From the NCBI RefSeq assembly GCF_019218745.1, contig NZ_JAHUXA010000006.1, forward strand, positions 124,001-188,000: 64,000 bases of DNA. The letters run 5' to 3'. The notes beneath the pieces are model-generated. The model was not told where the DNA came from. It saw only the letters and a list, made by a program, of their open reading frames with translations, and ran no database searches. The position numbers and the translations under genes are program-made. This DNA comes from Enterobacter sp. ENT03 (GTDB lineage Bacteria > Pseudomonadota > Gammaproteobacteria > Enterobacterales > Enterobacteriaceae). Shown here in pieces: positions 1 to 9,533 of this stretch; position 1 is the stretch's first letter, and every line of letters begins with the position of its first letter.

Positions 1-376
1 ACCAAATATCATGTCCTTTTACGTCGCAAATAAAAGCCAGCAATGCAATAAAAATAACACTTGTGATGCAGAGTTGTCTGGCCAGAATAAATATCGCCGG
101 ATTGCTTTGTTTGCCAATGGTTCTCACGAACCCGGCGGCATGCGTTGAGGTCGCATCGTAAATGATGGTGGTGCTTTCTATGTAAAAAAGTGCACCGGCG
201 AGGAAAGCCACGCTGAGTAACAGATAATGCTTCTTACGGTTATCGCAATAGTATTTAACGAGGATCGCCGAAAACCCAGCCACGTCAGTGGCAATCAGTA
301 TCAGCAGCGATGCTAAATAGAATTGTGGTGTAGTATTAGTAAATAATGAATCAAGAATAATAATTAAATTTTTCAT
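1..376 (-). CDS. Partial multi-pass membrane protein, unknown function
   Basis: An open frame on the minus strand starts with ATG at 376 and runs off the left edge, giving at least 125 residues. An in-frame TAA a few codons upstream makes this ATG the earliest start. The protein begins MKNLIIILDSLF and has about three hydrophobic stretches (near residues 18-40, 50-65 and 100-118) separated by short polar loops with Lys/Arg (YYCDNRKKHY), so it is probably an inner-membrane protein. I do not recognise a family. No clear Shine-Dalgarno is visible. The region is more AT-rich than the housekeeping genes nearby, and K-12 has yfgH at this side of yfgG, so this looks accessory. It lies just downstream of the AraC-type regulator on the same strand and may be its target (inference). 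Confidence 0.55.
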   Translation of the reverse strand, partial: MKNLIIILDSLFTNTTPQFYLASLLILIATDVAGFSAILVKYYCDNRKKHYLLLSVAFLAGALFYIESTTIIYDATSTHAAGFVRTIGKQSNPAIFILARQLCITSVIFIALLAFICDVKGHDIW

Positions 377-486
377 GATACAGGCATTGTCTAATAAAAC
401 TTACACTGGTTGCTACAGTCCCGATTTATGAGGACAGGTATAGGAACTCAACATTCAACGCCTGCAATGATATGGCAATAGTTTCA

Positions 487-1314
487 CTACATTACTGGAA
501 TGAAAATGCTGAAGTTTACGCTTTCCTCTGAATAAAAATGTAATTTCATTAAGTGTATTTCATGACGAAGTTTAAGTTTATATTTGGTCATGATGAGCAT
601 GTAAACGATCTTGCTAAAAGCACCATAGGTATCCCAGTCTCCTTCAAAATCCATTTTTGCATAATTACCATTAAAAACATGGCGGTTGTCCGATGATGAT
701 GCTGAGAGATCAGAGGTTGCCCAGGAAATATCAACATCAACAATGCTTTCACGACCCTTACTTAACAGCGGCGAGTGTTTAGCGGAAATAGCGAGTTCTT
801 TTAATACTTCGTCGCTTTCAAGTAACATCTTTCTCATGCTTTTCGTTACATCAGACACTGCGGGTTCAAAGATATGATCATGTACCGTCAGCGTATGATT
901 GTAAGCAAACTCCCTGTTCAGTGAGCATAACTCTATCTCGGGCAGTTTGATGTCTTTCAACAACAGCGATGCCTGTAATTTATCGAACTCCCAGATTTCT
1001 GCCGTGCGATAATCTGAGGGCGACCGCCCGGTCAATTTTTTGAACGCCCTCGCAAACCCCTGACTGCTGTGGTAGTGAAACAAATACGCAATTTCTGTTA
1101 TCGGCAGCGGGGTCATGCGAATCAACACGGCGGCGCGGCATATCCTTCTTCTGATAATATAATCGCCCAGCGACAGCCCATATTCCTGCTTAAACCAGTT
1201 TTCTATAGTGCGTCTGCTATAGCCCAGCACTGCCGTAAGATCATCAATATTCGCGAGAGAATAGATATTATCCTCAACCCACGAAATTATATGCTTACGA
1301 ATAGTTTCTTTCAT
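487..1314 (-). CDS. AraC/Rob-type transcriptional regulator with GyrI-like effector domain
   Basis: 275 residues. The N-terminal ~100 residues are an AraC/XylS DNA-binding domain with two helix-turn-helix units: the first around DDLTAVLGYSRRTIENWF, the second around ITEIAYLFHYHSSQGFARAF followed by the typical KKLTGRSPSDYR. The C-terminal ~150 residues resemble the GyrI-like effector-binding domain of Rob: G-NYAKMDFEGDWDTY near residue 217 and a terminal FIPVM fit that fold's G-x-YA...F-x-G and final (I/L)PV. DNA-binding domain first and ligand domain second is the Rob order, the reverse of AraC itself. A good ribosome site (TTAGGAA) precedes the ATG at 1314. The ligand and targets are unknown. 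The gene lies on the same strand as, and upstream of, the truncated membrane protein. I see no equivalent at this position in K-12. Confidence 0.8.
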   Translation of the reverse strand: MKETIRKHIISWVEDNIYSLANIDDLTAVLGYSRRTIENWFKQEYGLSLGDYIIRRRICRAAVLIRMTPLPITEIAYLFHYHSSQGFARAFKKLTGRSPSDYRTAEIWEFDKLQASLLLKDIKLPEIELCSLNREFAYNHTLTVHDHIFEPAVSDVTKSMRKMLLESDEVLKELAISAKHSPLLSKGRESIVDVDISWATSDLSASSSDNRHVFNGNYAKMDFEGDWDTYGAFSKIVYMLIMTKYKLKLRHEIHLMKLHFYSEESVNFSIFIPVM

Positions 1315-1533
1315 TTCCTAACGATTCCCACAAATTTTAGTTGGTAAAATGCGGTGCACGGATCATTTTACGCAAAATGTCTCTTGCAAGTCGTGTTGAG
1401 TATAGATGAATAACAGGCGCGACCTTTCCGCCATCTACCGTGATGGTGGTGTGACTCTAAGCTCGCCAGAAGGAAAATACCGGACATGCGAAAGCCCACG
1501 CGGAAAGCAGCGTGTTAAAAACGGAGTGGAGTC

Positions 1534-1725
1534 TTAACGTTGCACAGTGGAATCGATAGTCTGGCTGATCTGTTGAGTCTGGATTTTGTCCTGATGATGA
1601 TACCAGGCACCGATAGAGGAATAGACGAAGCGGCCAAAGAAAACGAAGAAGCTAATGAGAAGTACGATACGGGTCATGCGACTGTCAAATCGATGTCGTT
1701 TTCGCATACTGGTTGCCTGACTCAC
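1534..1725 (-). CDS. yfgG: Small inner-membrane protein YfgG
   Basis: 63 residues, the same length as K-12 YfgG, with matching N-terminal (MSQATSMRKRHRF) and C-terminal (VQR) sequence. A basic N-terminus is followed by one transmembrane helix (about residues 19-38, IVLLISFFVFFGRFVYSSI) and a polar Gln-rich tail, so the tail is probably periplasmic. The molecular function is not established as far as I know. It is transcribed divergently from yfgF across a 339-bp gap, as in K-12. Confidence 0.88.
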   Translation of the reverse strand: MSQATSMRKRHRFDSRMTRIVLLISFFVFFGRFVYSSIGAWYHHQDKIQTQQISQTIDSTVQR

Positions 1726-1931
1726 GAGGGGACCTTAAGGGTATACCCGGTTAACGGGCGGTAGGTTATTAAGGCACAAAGGTACCAGCAGGTCAATTGT
1801 GCATAATGTAAAATTTCGTCAGAAAAATATTAGCCTGAATTATATATATCACTATGAAACATTTACCATAGTTATAAATCAAGCTAAGAAATGAATTAAA
1901 GATTAATTATTAGCTTATCCGGGCATGTTTC

Positions 1932-1945
1932 TTGATGTAGATCAA
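1932..1945. promoter_or_regulatory. FNR-type site upstream of yfgF
   Basis: TTGATGTAGATCAA is a perfect match to the FNR consensus TTGAT-N4-ATCAA and a perfect inverted repeat in its arms. It lies about 120 bp upstream of the yfgF start in the 339-bp yfgG/yfgF divergent region, which is otherwise AT-rich and shows no other feature I can name. From memory, E. coli YfgF is described as an anaerobic, FNR-regulated phosphodiesterase, which fits. Whether it acts on yfgF, yfgG or both is inference. Confidence 0.75.
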
Positions 1946-2064
1946 TTATTGCTGTAACCAGGCCACTAAAATCGCTGCTTATTGCATGACGTGCACCTCT
2001 ACAGACAGGTTGGATGCCTGGCTGAAACACCCCTCCCGGACCCTGGGTTTTCTGATGAGCATCT

Positions 2065-4308
2065 ATGAACTTCTCAACAAGGTATCAACAATACAAAGAT
2101 CAGTGGTGGGCATTACCATTAATCCTTCCTGTCGTATTACTGCCATTAGTTATCCTTGCTAATACTTCCACCCACGTTGCTGGCGGCGTAGTCACGCTTT
2201 ATTATCTGCCCCTGGCATTTTTTATCGCCCTGATGCTCTTTTTTGGATGGGCGGCACTGCCTGGAATCACGGTTGCACTGCTCCATCACTATTATCCGCA
2301 TACTGGCGCATTTGAGACGCTGACCAAGACTATTCACTTTCTCATCCCGACCATCCTGAGCTGGGCAGGGTACCGCCTTTTTGTCACGCGGCGGCATATG
2401 GTGTCGTACGGCAACGCTGAATTAATGGGGCAGCGGCTGTTCTGGCAGGTGATTTGTCCTTCTACTCTTATTCTGCTGCTCTTCCAGATAGCCACTTTTC
2501 TGGGAATGTACAAAAACTACAGTATGCTGGCGGGTGCCAGCCCGTGGAGCGTCCGTACGCTGATCAATTTTCAGGCGCTGATGGTGGGCTGCCTGACCGG
2601 TATTCCGATGTGCTACCTGCTCATTCGGATCATTCGCCACCCCCGCTACGTGCGCAGTTTTCTCTCCCAGATGCGTCGTGAATTTGACCCTAAATGTACG
2701 CGGATGGAGCTGATACTGTGGCTTGGATTATTGATTGTCATTATGGGGTTTTTGCTGCAACCCTGGGATGAAACAAGCACCATTTTCAGTTCTAACTATA
2801 CGCTGACGCTATTGATGCCGGTGATGTTGTGGGGATCGATGCGCTTTGGGTATCGCTTTATGACACTGATCTGGACGCCGTTATTGATCGTCGCCGTGCA
2901 CTATTTTTACTGTTACCTGCCGGTTCGCCAGGACTACGCCATCCAGTTGACCATCACCTCATCCAGCTATCTGGTGTTCTCGTTTATCATTAACTATATT
3001 TCGATGCTTGCGACCAGCGAGCGCATGGCGCATGTACGGGTGCATCAACTGGCGTATTTTGACCCGATCATGCATATGCCCAACCTTCGAGCGTTAAACC
3101 ATGCGCTGGGTGATTCCCCGTGGTCGGTGATCGGTTTTTTGCGCATTCCGGAGCTGGAAATGCTGGGACGCAGTTATGGCGTCATGCTGCGCATCCAGTA
3201 CAAGCAGAAACTGGCAGAGTGGGTGCGTCAAGAACTGCATGCCAATGAAGACGTCTATCACCTCTCAGGACCCGATCTGGTCATTCGTCTGAATACGGAA
3301 TCCTATGAAGAGCGTATCGAGGCGCTGGACGCCAGGATCAAACAGTTCCGCTTTGTGTGGGATGGCATGCCGCTGCAACCACAGGTGGGGATCAGCTACT
3401 GCTATGTGCGTTCACCGGTCACCCATCTTTACTTGCTGCTGGGAGAACTCAGCACGGTCGCCGATCTGTCGCTGGCCACCACGCATCCCGAAAGTCTGCA
3501 ACATCGTGGCGCCGCCACTCTGCAGCGCGGTCTGAAAGATAAAGTTGAAATGATGAACCGGCTTCAACATGCGCTGGAGGCCGATCGTTTTGTGCTACTG
3601 GCGCAGCCGATCGCCGGGATCCGTGGCGATAATTACCATGAGATCCTGCTACGGATGATAGGAGATGACGGGGAATACATCAGTCCGGACAGCTTCTTAC
3701 CTGTGGCACATGAACTGGGGCTGTCATCGCGCATCGACATGTGGGTCATTGAAAACACATTACGCTTTATGGATACCTGTCGCGACGCACTGCCGGGCAT
3801 GCGTTTAGCCATTAATCTCTCGCCATCGTCTGTCTGCCGCGCGCAGTTTACGCTGGAGGTCAATCGCTTGCTGAAAACCTCGAATATTGAAGCCTGGCAG
3901 CTGATTTTCGAAGTGACGGAAAGCAATTCTCTGACCAATATCGAACAGGCCAATCAGACGCTCGGGCAGTTGCAACAAATGGGATGTCGGGTGGCGATCG
4001 ATGATTTTGGTACCGGCTATGCCAGCTACGCGCGGCTAAAAAATGTGAATGCCGATATTTTAAAAATTGATGGCAGCTTTATCCGCAATATGACGTCGAA
4101 CAGCCTCGATTATCAGATCGTCGCGTCTATCGTTCATCTGGCGCGCATGAAAAGGATGCAGGTGGTGGCGGAGTATGTAGAAAGTGAGGAGATCCTTAGC
4201 ACCGTAACCGAACTGGGGATCGACTATATGCAAGGGTATCTGATTGGAAAACCAGAGCCGTTAACCAGCCTGGTCGACGCAGTACCTGCACCGTCACTAC
4301 GCGCGTGA
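2065..4308 (+). CDS. pdeF: Cyclic-di-GMP phosphodiesterase PdeF (YfgF)
   Basis: 747 residues, the K-12 length. It hydrolyses c-di-GMP to pGpG and so lowers the signal for sessile growth. The N-terminal ~310 residues are a MASE1-like membrane sensor with about eight transmembrane segments. Next comes a degenerate GGDEF domain (~330-490; SGPDLVIRL stands where GGDEF would be), so no cyclase activity is expected. The C-terminal EAL domain (~500-740) keeps its catalytic set: the signature is E-I-L (YHEILLRM) as in K-12, with INLS, EVTES, DDFGTGYASYA, KIDGSFI and QGYLIGKP. It is therefore probably an active phosphodiesterase. An FNR-like site lies upstream. It converges on ppx, and its stop codon lies inside a hairpin. 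Confidence 0.93.
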   Translation: MNFSTRYQQYKDQWWALPLILPVVLLPLVILANTSTHVAGGVVTLYYLPLAFFIALMLFFGWAALPGITVALLHHYYPHTGAFETLTKTIHFLIPTILSWAGYRLFVTRRHMVSYGNAELMGQRLFWQVICPSTLILLLFQIATFLGMYKNYSMLAGASPWSVRTLINFQALMVGCLTGIPMCYLLIRIIRHPRYVRSFLSQMRREFDPKCTRMELILWLGLLIVIMGFLLQPWDETSTIFSSNYTLTLLMPVMLWGSMRFGYRFMTLIWTPLLIVAVHYFYCYLPVRQDYAIQLTITSSSYLVFSFIINYISMLATSERMAHVRVHQLAYFDPIMHMPNLRALNHALGDSPWSVIGFLRIPELEMLGRSYGVMLRIQYKQKLAEWVRQELHANEDVYHLSGPDLVIRLNTESYEERIEALDARIKQFRFVWDGMPLQPQVGISYCYVRSPVTHLYLLLGELSTVADLSLATTHPESLQHRGAATLQRGLKDKVEMMNRLQHALEADRFVLLAQPIAGIRGDNYHEILLRMIGDDGEYISPDSFLPVAHELGLSSRIDMWVIENTLRFMDTCRDALPGMRLAINLSPSSVCRAQFTLEVNRLLKTSNIEAWQLIFEVTESNSLTNIEQANQTLGQLQQMGCRVAIDDFGTGYASYARLKNVNADILKIDGSFIRNMTSNSLDYQIVASIVHLARMKRMQVVAEYVESEEILSTVTELGIDYMQGYLIGKPEPLTSLVDAVPAPSLRA

Positions 4309-4322
4309 AGACGTAGTGACGG
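4291..4322. terminator. Hairpin between convergent yfgF and ppx
   Basis: A perfect 11-bp inverted repeat (CCGTCACTACG at 4291-4301, CGTAGTGACGG at 4312-4322) with a 10-nt loop spans the yfgF stop codon and ends 10 bp before the ppx stop. The convergent arrangement suggests a shared terminator. No T-run follows on either strand, so intrinsic termination is uncertain. Confidence 0.5.
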
Positions 4323-4332
4323 CGTGCGGGAC

Positions 4333-5877
4333 TCAGGCCGCCACGTTGTCCGGTGCTTCCTCTTCCTCAATTTTGAGCATCCAGCCGGTGACTGACTGCC
4401 AGTACTCCTGCTCTTTTTCCAGATCGAACAGCACCAGCGCATTCTGGCTGAACCAGCCATGGGGAAAACTCAGCGTCCAGTGATTGTCGTCGGTTTTCAG
4501 ACGCAGGGTCGGCGGTGTGGTGGTGGCCTGGCGCTGATTGTTCAGCAGTACGCCGAGACGCAGCAGCTGGATCAGCGGCAGATAATGCTTCTTCTTGTAC
4601 AGCGCAAACCGCGGTAGATCGTCAATTTTGATTGCCTTGCGATGGTAGCGCACCATCGTCGCCATCATCATCTGCTGCTCCTGATTAAAGCCCGGCAAAT
4701 CGCTGTTTTGCAGAATGTAAGCCGAATGGCGATGCATCCCGCTGTGATTAATGTTCAGGCCCACTTCATGCAACATCGCTGACCAGCGCAGTAACGCCGC
4801 CAGCTGAGGATTGTCGAGCTTAGGATTCTGCGCCAGCCACTGATCGTACATTTGCGTGGTGGTTTCCAGCACACGCTTCGCCTGCTCCCGGTCAATGTTG
4901 TACTGATTCGCCAGGCTTTGTGCCGTGCGACTACGAATATCCTGATGGCGAAAACGGCCTTCCATCTCATACAGCACGCCTTCACGCAGTGCACCGTCGG
5001 AAAGACGCAGTTCGCGGATCGCCAGCGCATCGAAGACACCGCACAGGATCGCCAGCCCCGGAACGAACACCGCTTTACGCTCATCCGACAGGCCCGGCAA
5101 ACTTAGCGCCTCGAAGCTTTTCGCCTTCAGCGTTTCGCCGACCAGTAAATTCAGACGCTCCGGGGTGATGAAGCCATCTTTTTCACCCATCGCCAGCAAC
5201 ACTTCATGGGCAGCCTTAATGCTGCCGGACGCGCCAAGCGCCACGTTCCAGCCCTGAATGCGGTACTGCCACGCCAGGCCTTCCAGCTTTTGAACGGCGG
5301 CAAGGCGCGCCCGCTGGAAGTTTTCGCGACTGATGATGCCGCCGGGGAAATAGATCTGCGCAAAGCTTACGCAGCCCATACGGCGGCTTTCAACCAGCTT
5401 TGGTTCGAAATCTTCGCCGATCACCAGTTCCGTTGAACCGCCGCCAATATCAATGACCAGCTTGCGGCCTTTCTCCGGCTGCGTGTGCTCCACGCCCATA
5501 AAAATCAGACGTGCTTCTTCGTTACCGGAAATAATTTCAATCGGGTAGGGGATCACTTCACTGGCGCGTTTTAGAAACTCAGAGGCGTTCTGCGCCTGAC
5601 GCAGCGTATGGGTGCCGACGATGCAGACGCTGGAGGGGGAAAAGCCCTGCAGACGTTCCGCAAACAGCGCCAGACAGCTAAGCCCGCGCTCCATGGCCTC
5701 TTCGCTGAGCATATTTTTGTCGTCCAGCCCGTCGGCCAGATGAACACGTTGTTTCAGGCGGCCGATGATCTGCATCGCGCCATCTACCACACGGGCTATC
5801 ACCATGTGAAAACTGTTCGAACCAAGATCGACCGCAGCAAACTCCTGCGGTCGTGGGGCATTGTCATTTATAGGCAT
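4333..5877 (-). CDS. ppx: Exopolyphosphatase Ppx
   Basis: 514 residues (K-12: 513). It removes terminal phosphates from long polyphosphate chains and belongs to the Ppx/GppA family of the actin-like ATPase superfamily. The N-terminal phosphate-binding motif [17 protein letters not shown] is present (~16-32), as is the second glycine-rich motif [13 protein letters not shown] (~143-155). The C-terminal third has the HD-like helical region ([17 protein letters not shown]). The start lies 3 bp after the ppk stop, so the two form a ppk-ppx operon in which synthesis and breakdown of polyphosphate are co-expressed. Confidence 0.96.
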   Translation of the reverse strand: MPINDNAPRPQEFAAVDLGSNSFHMVIARVVDGAMQIIGRLKQRVHLADGLDDKNMLSEEAMERGLSCLALFAERLQGFSPSSVCIVGTHTLRQAQNASEFLKRASEVIPYPIEIISGNEEARLIFMGVEHTQPEKGRKLVIDIGGGSTELVIGEDFEPKLVESRRMGCVSFAQIYFPGGIISRENFQRARLAAVQKLEGLAWQYRIQGWNVALGASGSIKAAHEVLLAMGEKDGFITPERLNLLVGETLKAKSFEALSLPGLSDERKAVFVPGLAILCGVFDALAIRELRLSDGALREGVLYEMEGRFRHQDIRSRTAQSLANQYNIDREQAKRVLETTTQMYDQWLAQNPKLDNPQLAALLRWSAMLHEVGLNINHSGMHRHSAYILQNSDLPGFNQEQQMMMATMVRYHRKAIKIDDLPRFALYKKKHYLPLIQLLRLGVLLNNQRQATTTPPTLRLKTDDNHWTLSFPHGWFSQNALVLFDLEKEQEYWQSVTGWMLKIEEEEAPDNVAA

Positions 5878-5880
5878 AGA

Positions 5881-7941
5881 TTAGTCGGGCTGCTCGAGTG
5901 ATTTGATGTAATCGTAAATCGCCAGTTGCGAGCGCACTTTACGGCGATTACCACGGGGTACATAAGTGTTGCTCAGCTCTTTATCGATATAACGCGCTTT
6001 TACCGTATCGTTAAGCTGCAGTTCCACAATATTCAGGATCTGCTGTTTGAGCCGCGGATCCAGCAGCGGCGTTGCCACTTCAATACGGTAATCAATATTG
6101 CGCGTCATCCAGTCGGCAGAGGAGAGATAAACCTGTTTATCGCCACCGTTTTCGAAAATATAAACGCGATCGTGTTCAAGATAACGGTCAACGATGCTGA
6201 TCACGCGAATATTGTCGCTGATGCCTTCAAGCTGCGGGATCAACGAACACATGCCGCGCACCAGCAGGTTGACTGCGACGCCAGAACCTGATGCCGCATA
6301 CAGTCTGTCGACCAGACCTTTATCGACCAGGTTATTAAGTTTCAGGGTAATACCGGACGGCAGTTTTTTCTGTGCATTAGCAATTTCGCGATCGATCATA
6401 TCATACAGCAGGCGACGCGAGTTTTGCGGCGAAACCAGCAGGTAGTCGAAACTCACCGGCCGGTACGGATTCTCGATAAAGCTAAATACCCGACGCACCT
6501 CGTTGGTGATACGCGCATCGGCCGTCAGCAGCGAGTAGTCGGTATACAGGCGCGCGGTTTTTTCGTTGAAGTTGCCGGTACCGATGTGGGCATAGCGCAC
6601 CACCTCGTCGCCTTCTTTACGGGAGATGAGGAACAGTTTGGCGTGGATCTTAAGCCCAGGGGCCGAGAAGATCACGTGAACGCCCGCCTCGGTGAGTCGA
6701 CGCGCCCAATGGATGTTGGCTTCTTCGTCGAAACGCGCCTGCAGCTCAACCACCACGGTCACTTTCTTGGCGTTGTGCGCGGCGTGGATCATGGCATCAA
6801 TAATGCGGGAATCCTTCGCCACACGGTAGATATTGATCTTGATCGCCAGCACGTTAGGGTCAAAGGACGCCTGACGCATCAGTTCCAGCACGTGCTCAAA
6901 CGTGTGATACGGATAATAGAGCAGCACATCACGCTCGCGAATGGCATCGAATCCGTTACGGAATTTATCGAACCACAGATGGCGCAGGCGTGGCAGCGGC
7001 TTGTTCACCAGATTGGCTTTGCCGACGTTCGGAAAGCCAATAAAGTCTTTAAAGTTATGATAGCGACCACCAGGCACGATGGAGTCGTAGCGCGAAATGG
7101 TCAGCTTATCGCGCAGCATTTCTACCATCGCATCTGGCATATCGCGCTGATAAACAAAACGCACCGGCTCGGCGGTGAGGCGCTGTTTCAGGCTGGAGGA
7201 CATCAGCTCCATCAGGCTCGATTCCATTTCGTGTACCAAATCATATTCGGCATCACGGGTCATTTTCATCGAGTAGGCGTTCAGCGCATCGTAATCAAAG
7301 AAGCCTTTGAAAATGTCATCGAGGCAGTAGCGCAGAATGTTATCCAGCAGGATCATCGGCTTGCGGCGGCGCGGTGCTTCAGGCGGCAGGTTCACAAAAC
7401 GCGGCACTTTGTCAGACGGGATCTCCAGCAGCGCGTAACGGATGGTATCGCCACGGATAATTTCCACCGCCAGATAGGTGTAATCATCTTTCAGGAACTG
7501 CACCAAATCGGTTTCACGATTAATCAGAATGGGCGTGATGTGCTGGCGCAGGTAATGTTTGAAATAGTTACGTAGCCAGCTCTGCTGGTTAACGGAAAGC
7601 TGACGTTCGTTGATCAGGAAAATCTGGTTACGGGCCATCTCCAGCAGCAGCTCGTTATAAAGGCCGTCAAATTCCTGATCGGCTTTCAGCACGCGGGCCT
7701 GGATCTTGCCGAGTAAATGGCGTGAATGCGCGTTTGAACCTTGCTCTTCGCTGATGATGATCCGGCGTTTGAGTTCTGCAAAACGCACTTTGTAGAATTC
7801 ATCAAGGTTGTTGGAATAGATACCCAAAAAACGCATGCGTTCGATAAGCGGGTTCGATTTATCAGCGGCTTCCTGAAGAACGCGCTCATTGAACGCTAAC
7901 CAGCTCAGTTCTTTCTCGATATATAGCTTTTCCTGACCCAT
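5881..7941 (-). CDS. ppk: Polyphosphate kinase Ppk1
   Basis: 686 residues (K-12: 688; two residues appear missing near [11 protein letters not shown]). It reversibly moves the gamma-phosphate of ATP onto polyphosphate. The N-terminal and head domains ([20 protein letters not shown]) are followed by two phospholipase-D-like C-terminal domains. The phosphorylated histidine is in [12 protein letters not shown] and its partner region is [19 protein letters not shown]; the second catalytic histidine lies in [10 protein letters not shown]. It is first in the ppk-ppx operon. Upstream (7942-8116) are two TGACAG repeats 13 bp apart, reminiscent of a Pho box but wrongly spaced. Confidence 0.97.
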   Translation of the reverse strand: MGQEKLYIEKELSWLAFNERVLQEAADKSNPLIERMRFLGIYSNNLDEFYKVRFAELKRRIIISEEQGSNAHSRHLLGKIQARVLKADQEFDGLYNELLLEMARNQIFLINERQLSVNQQSWLRNYFKHYLRQHITPILINRETDLVQFLKDDYTYLAVEIIRGDTIRYALLEIPSDKVPRFVNLPPEAPRRRKPMILLDNILRYCLDDIFKGFFDYDALNAYSMKMTRDAEYDLVHEMESSLMELMSSSLKQRLTAEPVRFVYQRDMPDAMVEMLRDKLTISRYDSIVPGGRYHNFKDFIGFPNVGKANLVNKPLPRLRHLWFDKFRNGFDAIRERDVLLYYPYHTFEHVLELMRQASFDPNVLAIKINIYRVAKDSRIIDAMIHAAHNAKKVTVVVELQARFDEEANIHWARRLTEAGVHVIFSAPGLKIHAKLFLISRKEGDEVVRYAHIGTGNFNEKTARLYTDYSLLTADARITNEVRRVFSFIENPYRPVSFDYLLVSPQNSRRLLYDMIDREIANAQKKLPSGITLKLNNLVDKGLVDRLYAASGSGVAVNLLVRGMCSLIPQLEGISDNIRVISIVDRYLEHDRVYIFENGGDKQVYLSSADWMTRNIDYRIEVATPLLDPRLKQQILNIVELQLNDTVKARYIDKELSNTYVPRGNRRKVRSQLAIYDYIKSLEQPD

Positions 7942-8116
7942 TACAACTCACACTCCGGTTCAATCACGGTTCGTGGCAATCCGTCTCTGCCTTCATTATG
8001 GCGAGCTTTGCCACAGGTTGTCCAATTGTGACAGGGAAGTATGACAGTAAACTGTTTCAATTATGTGAGCAAAGGGAACAACGGTGAGGGTAATTCACTG
8101 ATTTCGGTAGTGGCGA

Positions 8117-8144
8117 ATAAAAATCCCCGCCGGTAAGAGCGGGG
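8117..8144 (-). terminator. Intrinsic terminator of the M48-like gene
   Basis: On the minus strand CCCCGC-N8-GCGGGG is followed by ATTTTTATT, a classic rho-independent terminator 14 bp after the stop codon of the M48-like gene. Confidence 0.8.
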
Positions 8145-8157
8145 AAGGATAATAACA

Positions 8158-9381
8158 TCAGGCGCTGATGCCGCTCTTCGGCAACTGTTGCGCCAGTTGT
8201 GTTGCCAGATAGCGCAGGCTGGAGAATAGCCCGGCGGCGTGCACGGCGTCGTTTTTAATGGTCAGCGAAGAGAGCGTCCAGATCTGGCCCTGCACGTTTT
8301 CGTTTATCGCCCGACTGAACGGTGCGAGGAACAGCCCGCACAGCGTCAGCGCTGGATTGAGCAGCGCGTCTGCCAGCGGATGCTGCTTCAGCCGATTGTC
8401 ACTGTGCAGCCTGTTCAGCTCAAGGCTTGCCCAGGGCGTCAGCAGATCCTGCTCATCGTAAGGGGAGAGGATTTTAATATCGCGCAGTGCTACCAGCACC
8501 TCTTCCGCCAGCTTGCGCTTATTCACCGTGGCAATCTCACGCAGCGGCAGGTGCAGGGTGACGCCCGTCAGGCGCGGCTCGCCTTTTATTTGCAAGGTTT
8601 CGGTTGTGGAATAATATGTGTTGTTAATGCCCACCACGATATTATCCGGCAGCCTGACGTCATTTTCGGCGCACAAGGTTCGCAGCCATTGCCATAATTG
8701 CGGTTCGTTCTGTTCCGTTAACGAAATAGCGCATAACACCCGCGCCTGAATCGTAAATAAACGCAGACAATCAACAACTTTTAAAAGATTTAACAGCAGC
8801 ACCACGCCCAATAATCCGGCCACTGTTTCGCCAACGATATATACCATCTCCCAGGTTTCAGTTTTCTTAACCTGAAAAGAGAACCACAGCATATCGAAGC
8901 CAATGATGGTTAACAGCGCCACGATCATAAATAGCAGATGCCCGGCACTGGTCCAGCCGAGCAGATTACGAAACCAGTTAAACAGGCTGACGTCCCCGTC
9001 TTCGCTGTGACCCACCATATCCCGGCAGCGCACACAGAAGCGCTGGGCGAGAATGGCGCAAAACAGTGATAGCAGGGCGCTGACTAAACTGATCATCGAC
9101 AGTACCCACTCGGCGGTGATCACCTTCATAAAGGTGAACATCTCTTCCGGGAACTGAGCATAGAGGGCGGCATTGGCCTTGTGTTGCAGATAAGTTTTAT
9201 CCGGTTTCGATGGCGGCGAAACATAGGAATTCACAATATCCGTTGATGTTTCATAAACCTCATAAATAGATGTGACTTTATCATGCGATTTATTTATATG
9301 AATAAACTGGCCGCAGGCATAAAAAAGCAGCAGCGCAGGTAAAATCCAGGTAGCGAGAATAAAACGAAAGTTTTTAAGCAT
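8158..9381 (-). CDS. Inner-membrane protein, apparently a catalytically dead M48-peptidase relative
   Basis: 407 residues from the ATG at 9381. A longer frame from GTG at 9498 would begin inside the purN terminator, so I reject that start. Four hydrophobic segments (~5-25, 91-112, 145-165, 183-201) precede a soluble C-terminal domain. There LPDNIVVGINNTYY (~244-257), GEPRLTGVTLHLPLREI and the following helix recall membrane M48 proteases (PPNIVVGI...L-x-G-x-TLYCSLPL...HELGHF). The stretch where the zinc motif HExxH should sit reads AEEVLVALRD (~292-301), with Val/Leu in place of the histidines and glutamate. No other HExxH is present in the protein. If the homology is right, it is an inactive scaffold or sensor. 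It has its own terminator and K-12 has no gene here. The family call rests on remembered sequence patterns. Confidence 0.6.
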   Translation of the reverse strand: MLKNFRFILATWILPALLLFYACGQFIHINKSHDKVTSIYEVYETSTDIVNSYVSPPSKPDKTYLQHKANAALYAQFPEEMFTFMKVITAEWVLSMISLVSALLSLFCAILAQRFCVRCRDMVGHSEDGDVSLFNWFRNLLGWTSAGHLLFMIVALLTIIGFDMLWFSFQVKKTETWEMVYIVGETVAGLLGVVLLLNLLKVVDCLRLFTIQARVLCAISLTEQNEPQLWQWLRTLCAENDVRLPDNIVVGINNTYYSTTETLQIKGEPRLTGVTLHLPLREIATVNKRKLAEEVLVALRDIKILSPYDEQDLLTPWASLELNRLHSDNRLKQHPLADALLNPALTLCGLFLAPFSRAINENVQGQIWTLSSLTIKNDAVHAAGLFSSLRYLATQLAQQLPKSGISA

Positions 9382-9489
9382 AATCCATTGCTTCAGTGAA
9401 ATGATAACCAGCGCGAATTTTACTCGCCGTCTGGTTGAAAATAAACCGGAATTTATTATTGATTCAGTGAATGTATTGAGGCGGGAAAT

Positions 9490-9524
9490 AAGCGCCACGC
9501 AGGATAATCTACACCTGCGTGGCG
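9490..9524 (-). terminator. purN terminator
   Basis: A perfect 11-bp inverted repeat (CGCCACGCAGG at 9493-9503, CCTGCGTGGCG at 9514-9524) with a 10-nt loop lies 9 bp after the purN stop. On the minus strand it is followed by CTTATTT. It overlaps the first possible GTG of the downstream gene and argues that that gene starts further on. Confidence 0.8.
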
Positions 9525-9533
9525 TTTAGTCGA

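Noticed and set aside
6424-7575. Long open frame (383 codons) on the plus strand
   Set aside because: It lies entirely antisense to ppk, whose protein is unmistakable; composition (His/Gln/Arg rich) is that of a reverse-strand shadow.
8029-8047. Possible Pho box upstream of ppk
   Set aside because: Two TGACAG (CTGTCA on the ppk strand) repeats are 13 bp apart rather than 11, and the flanking bases do not fit.
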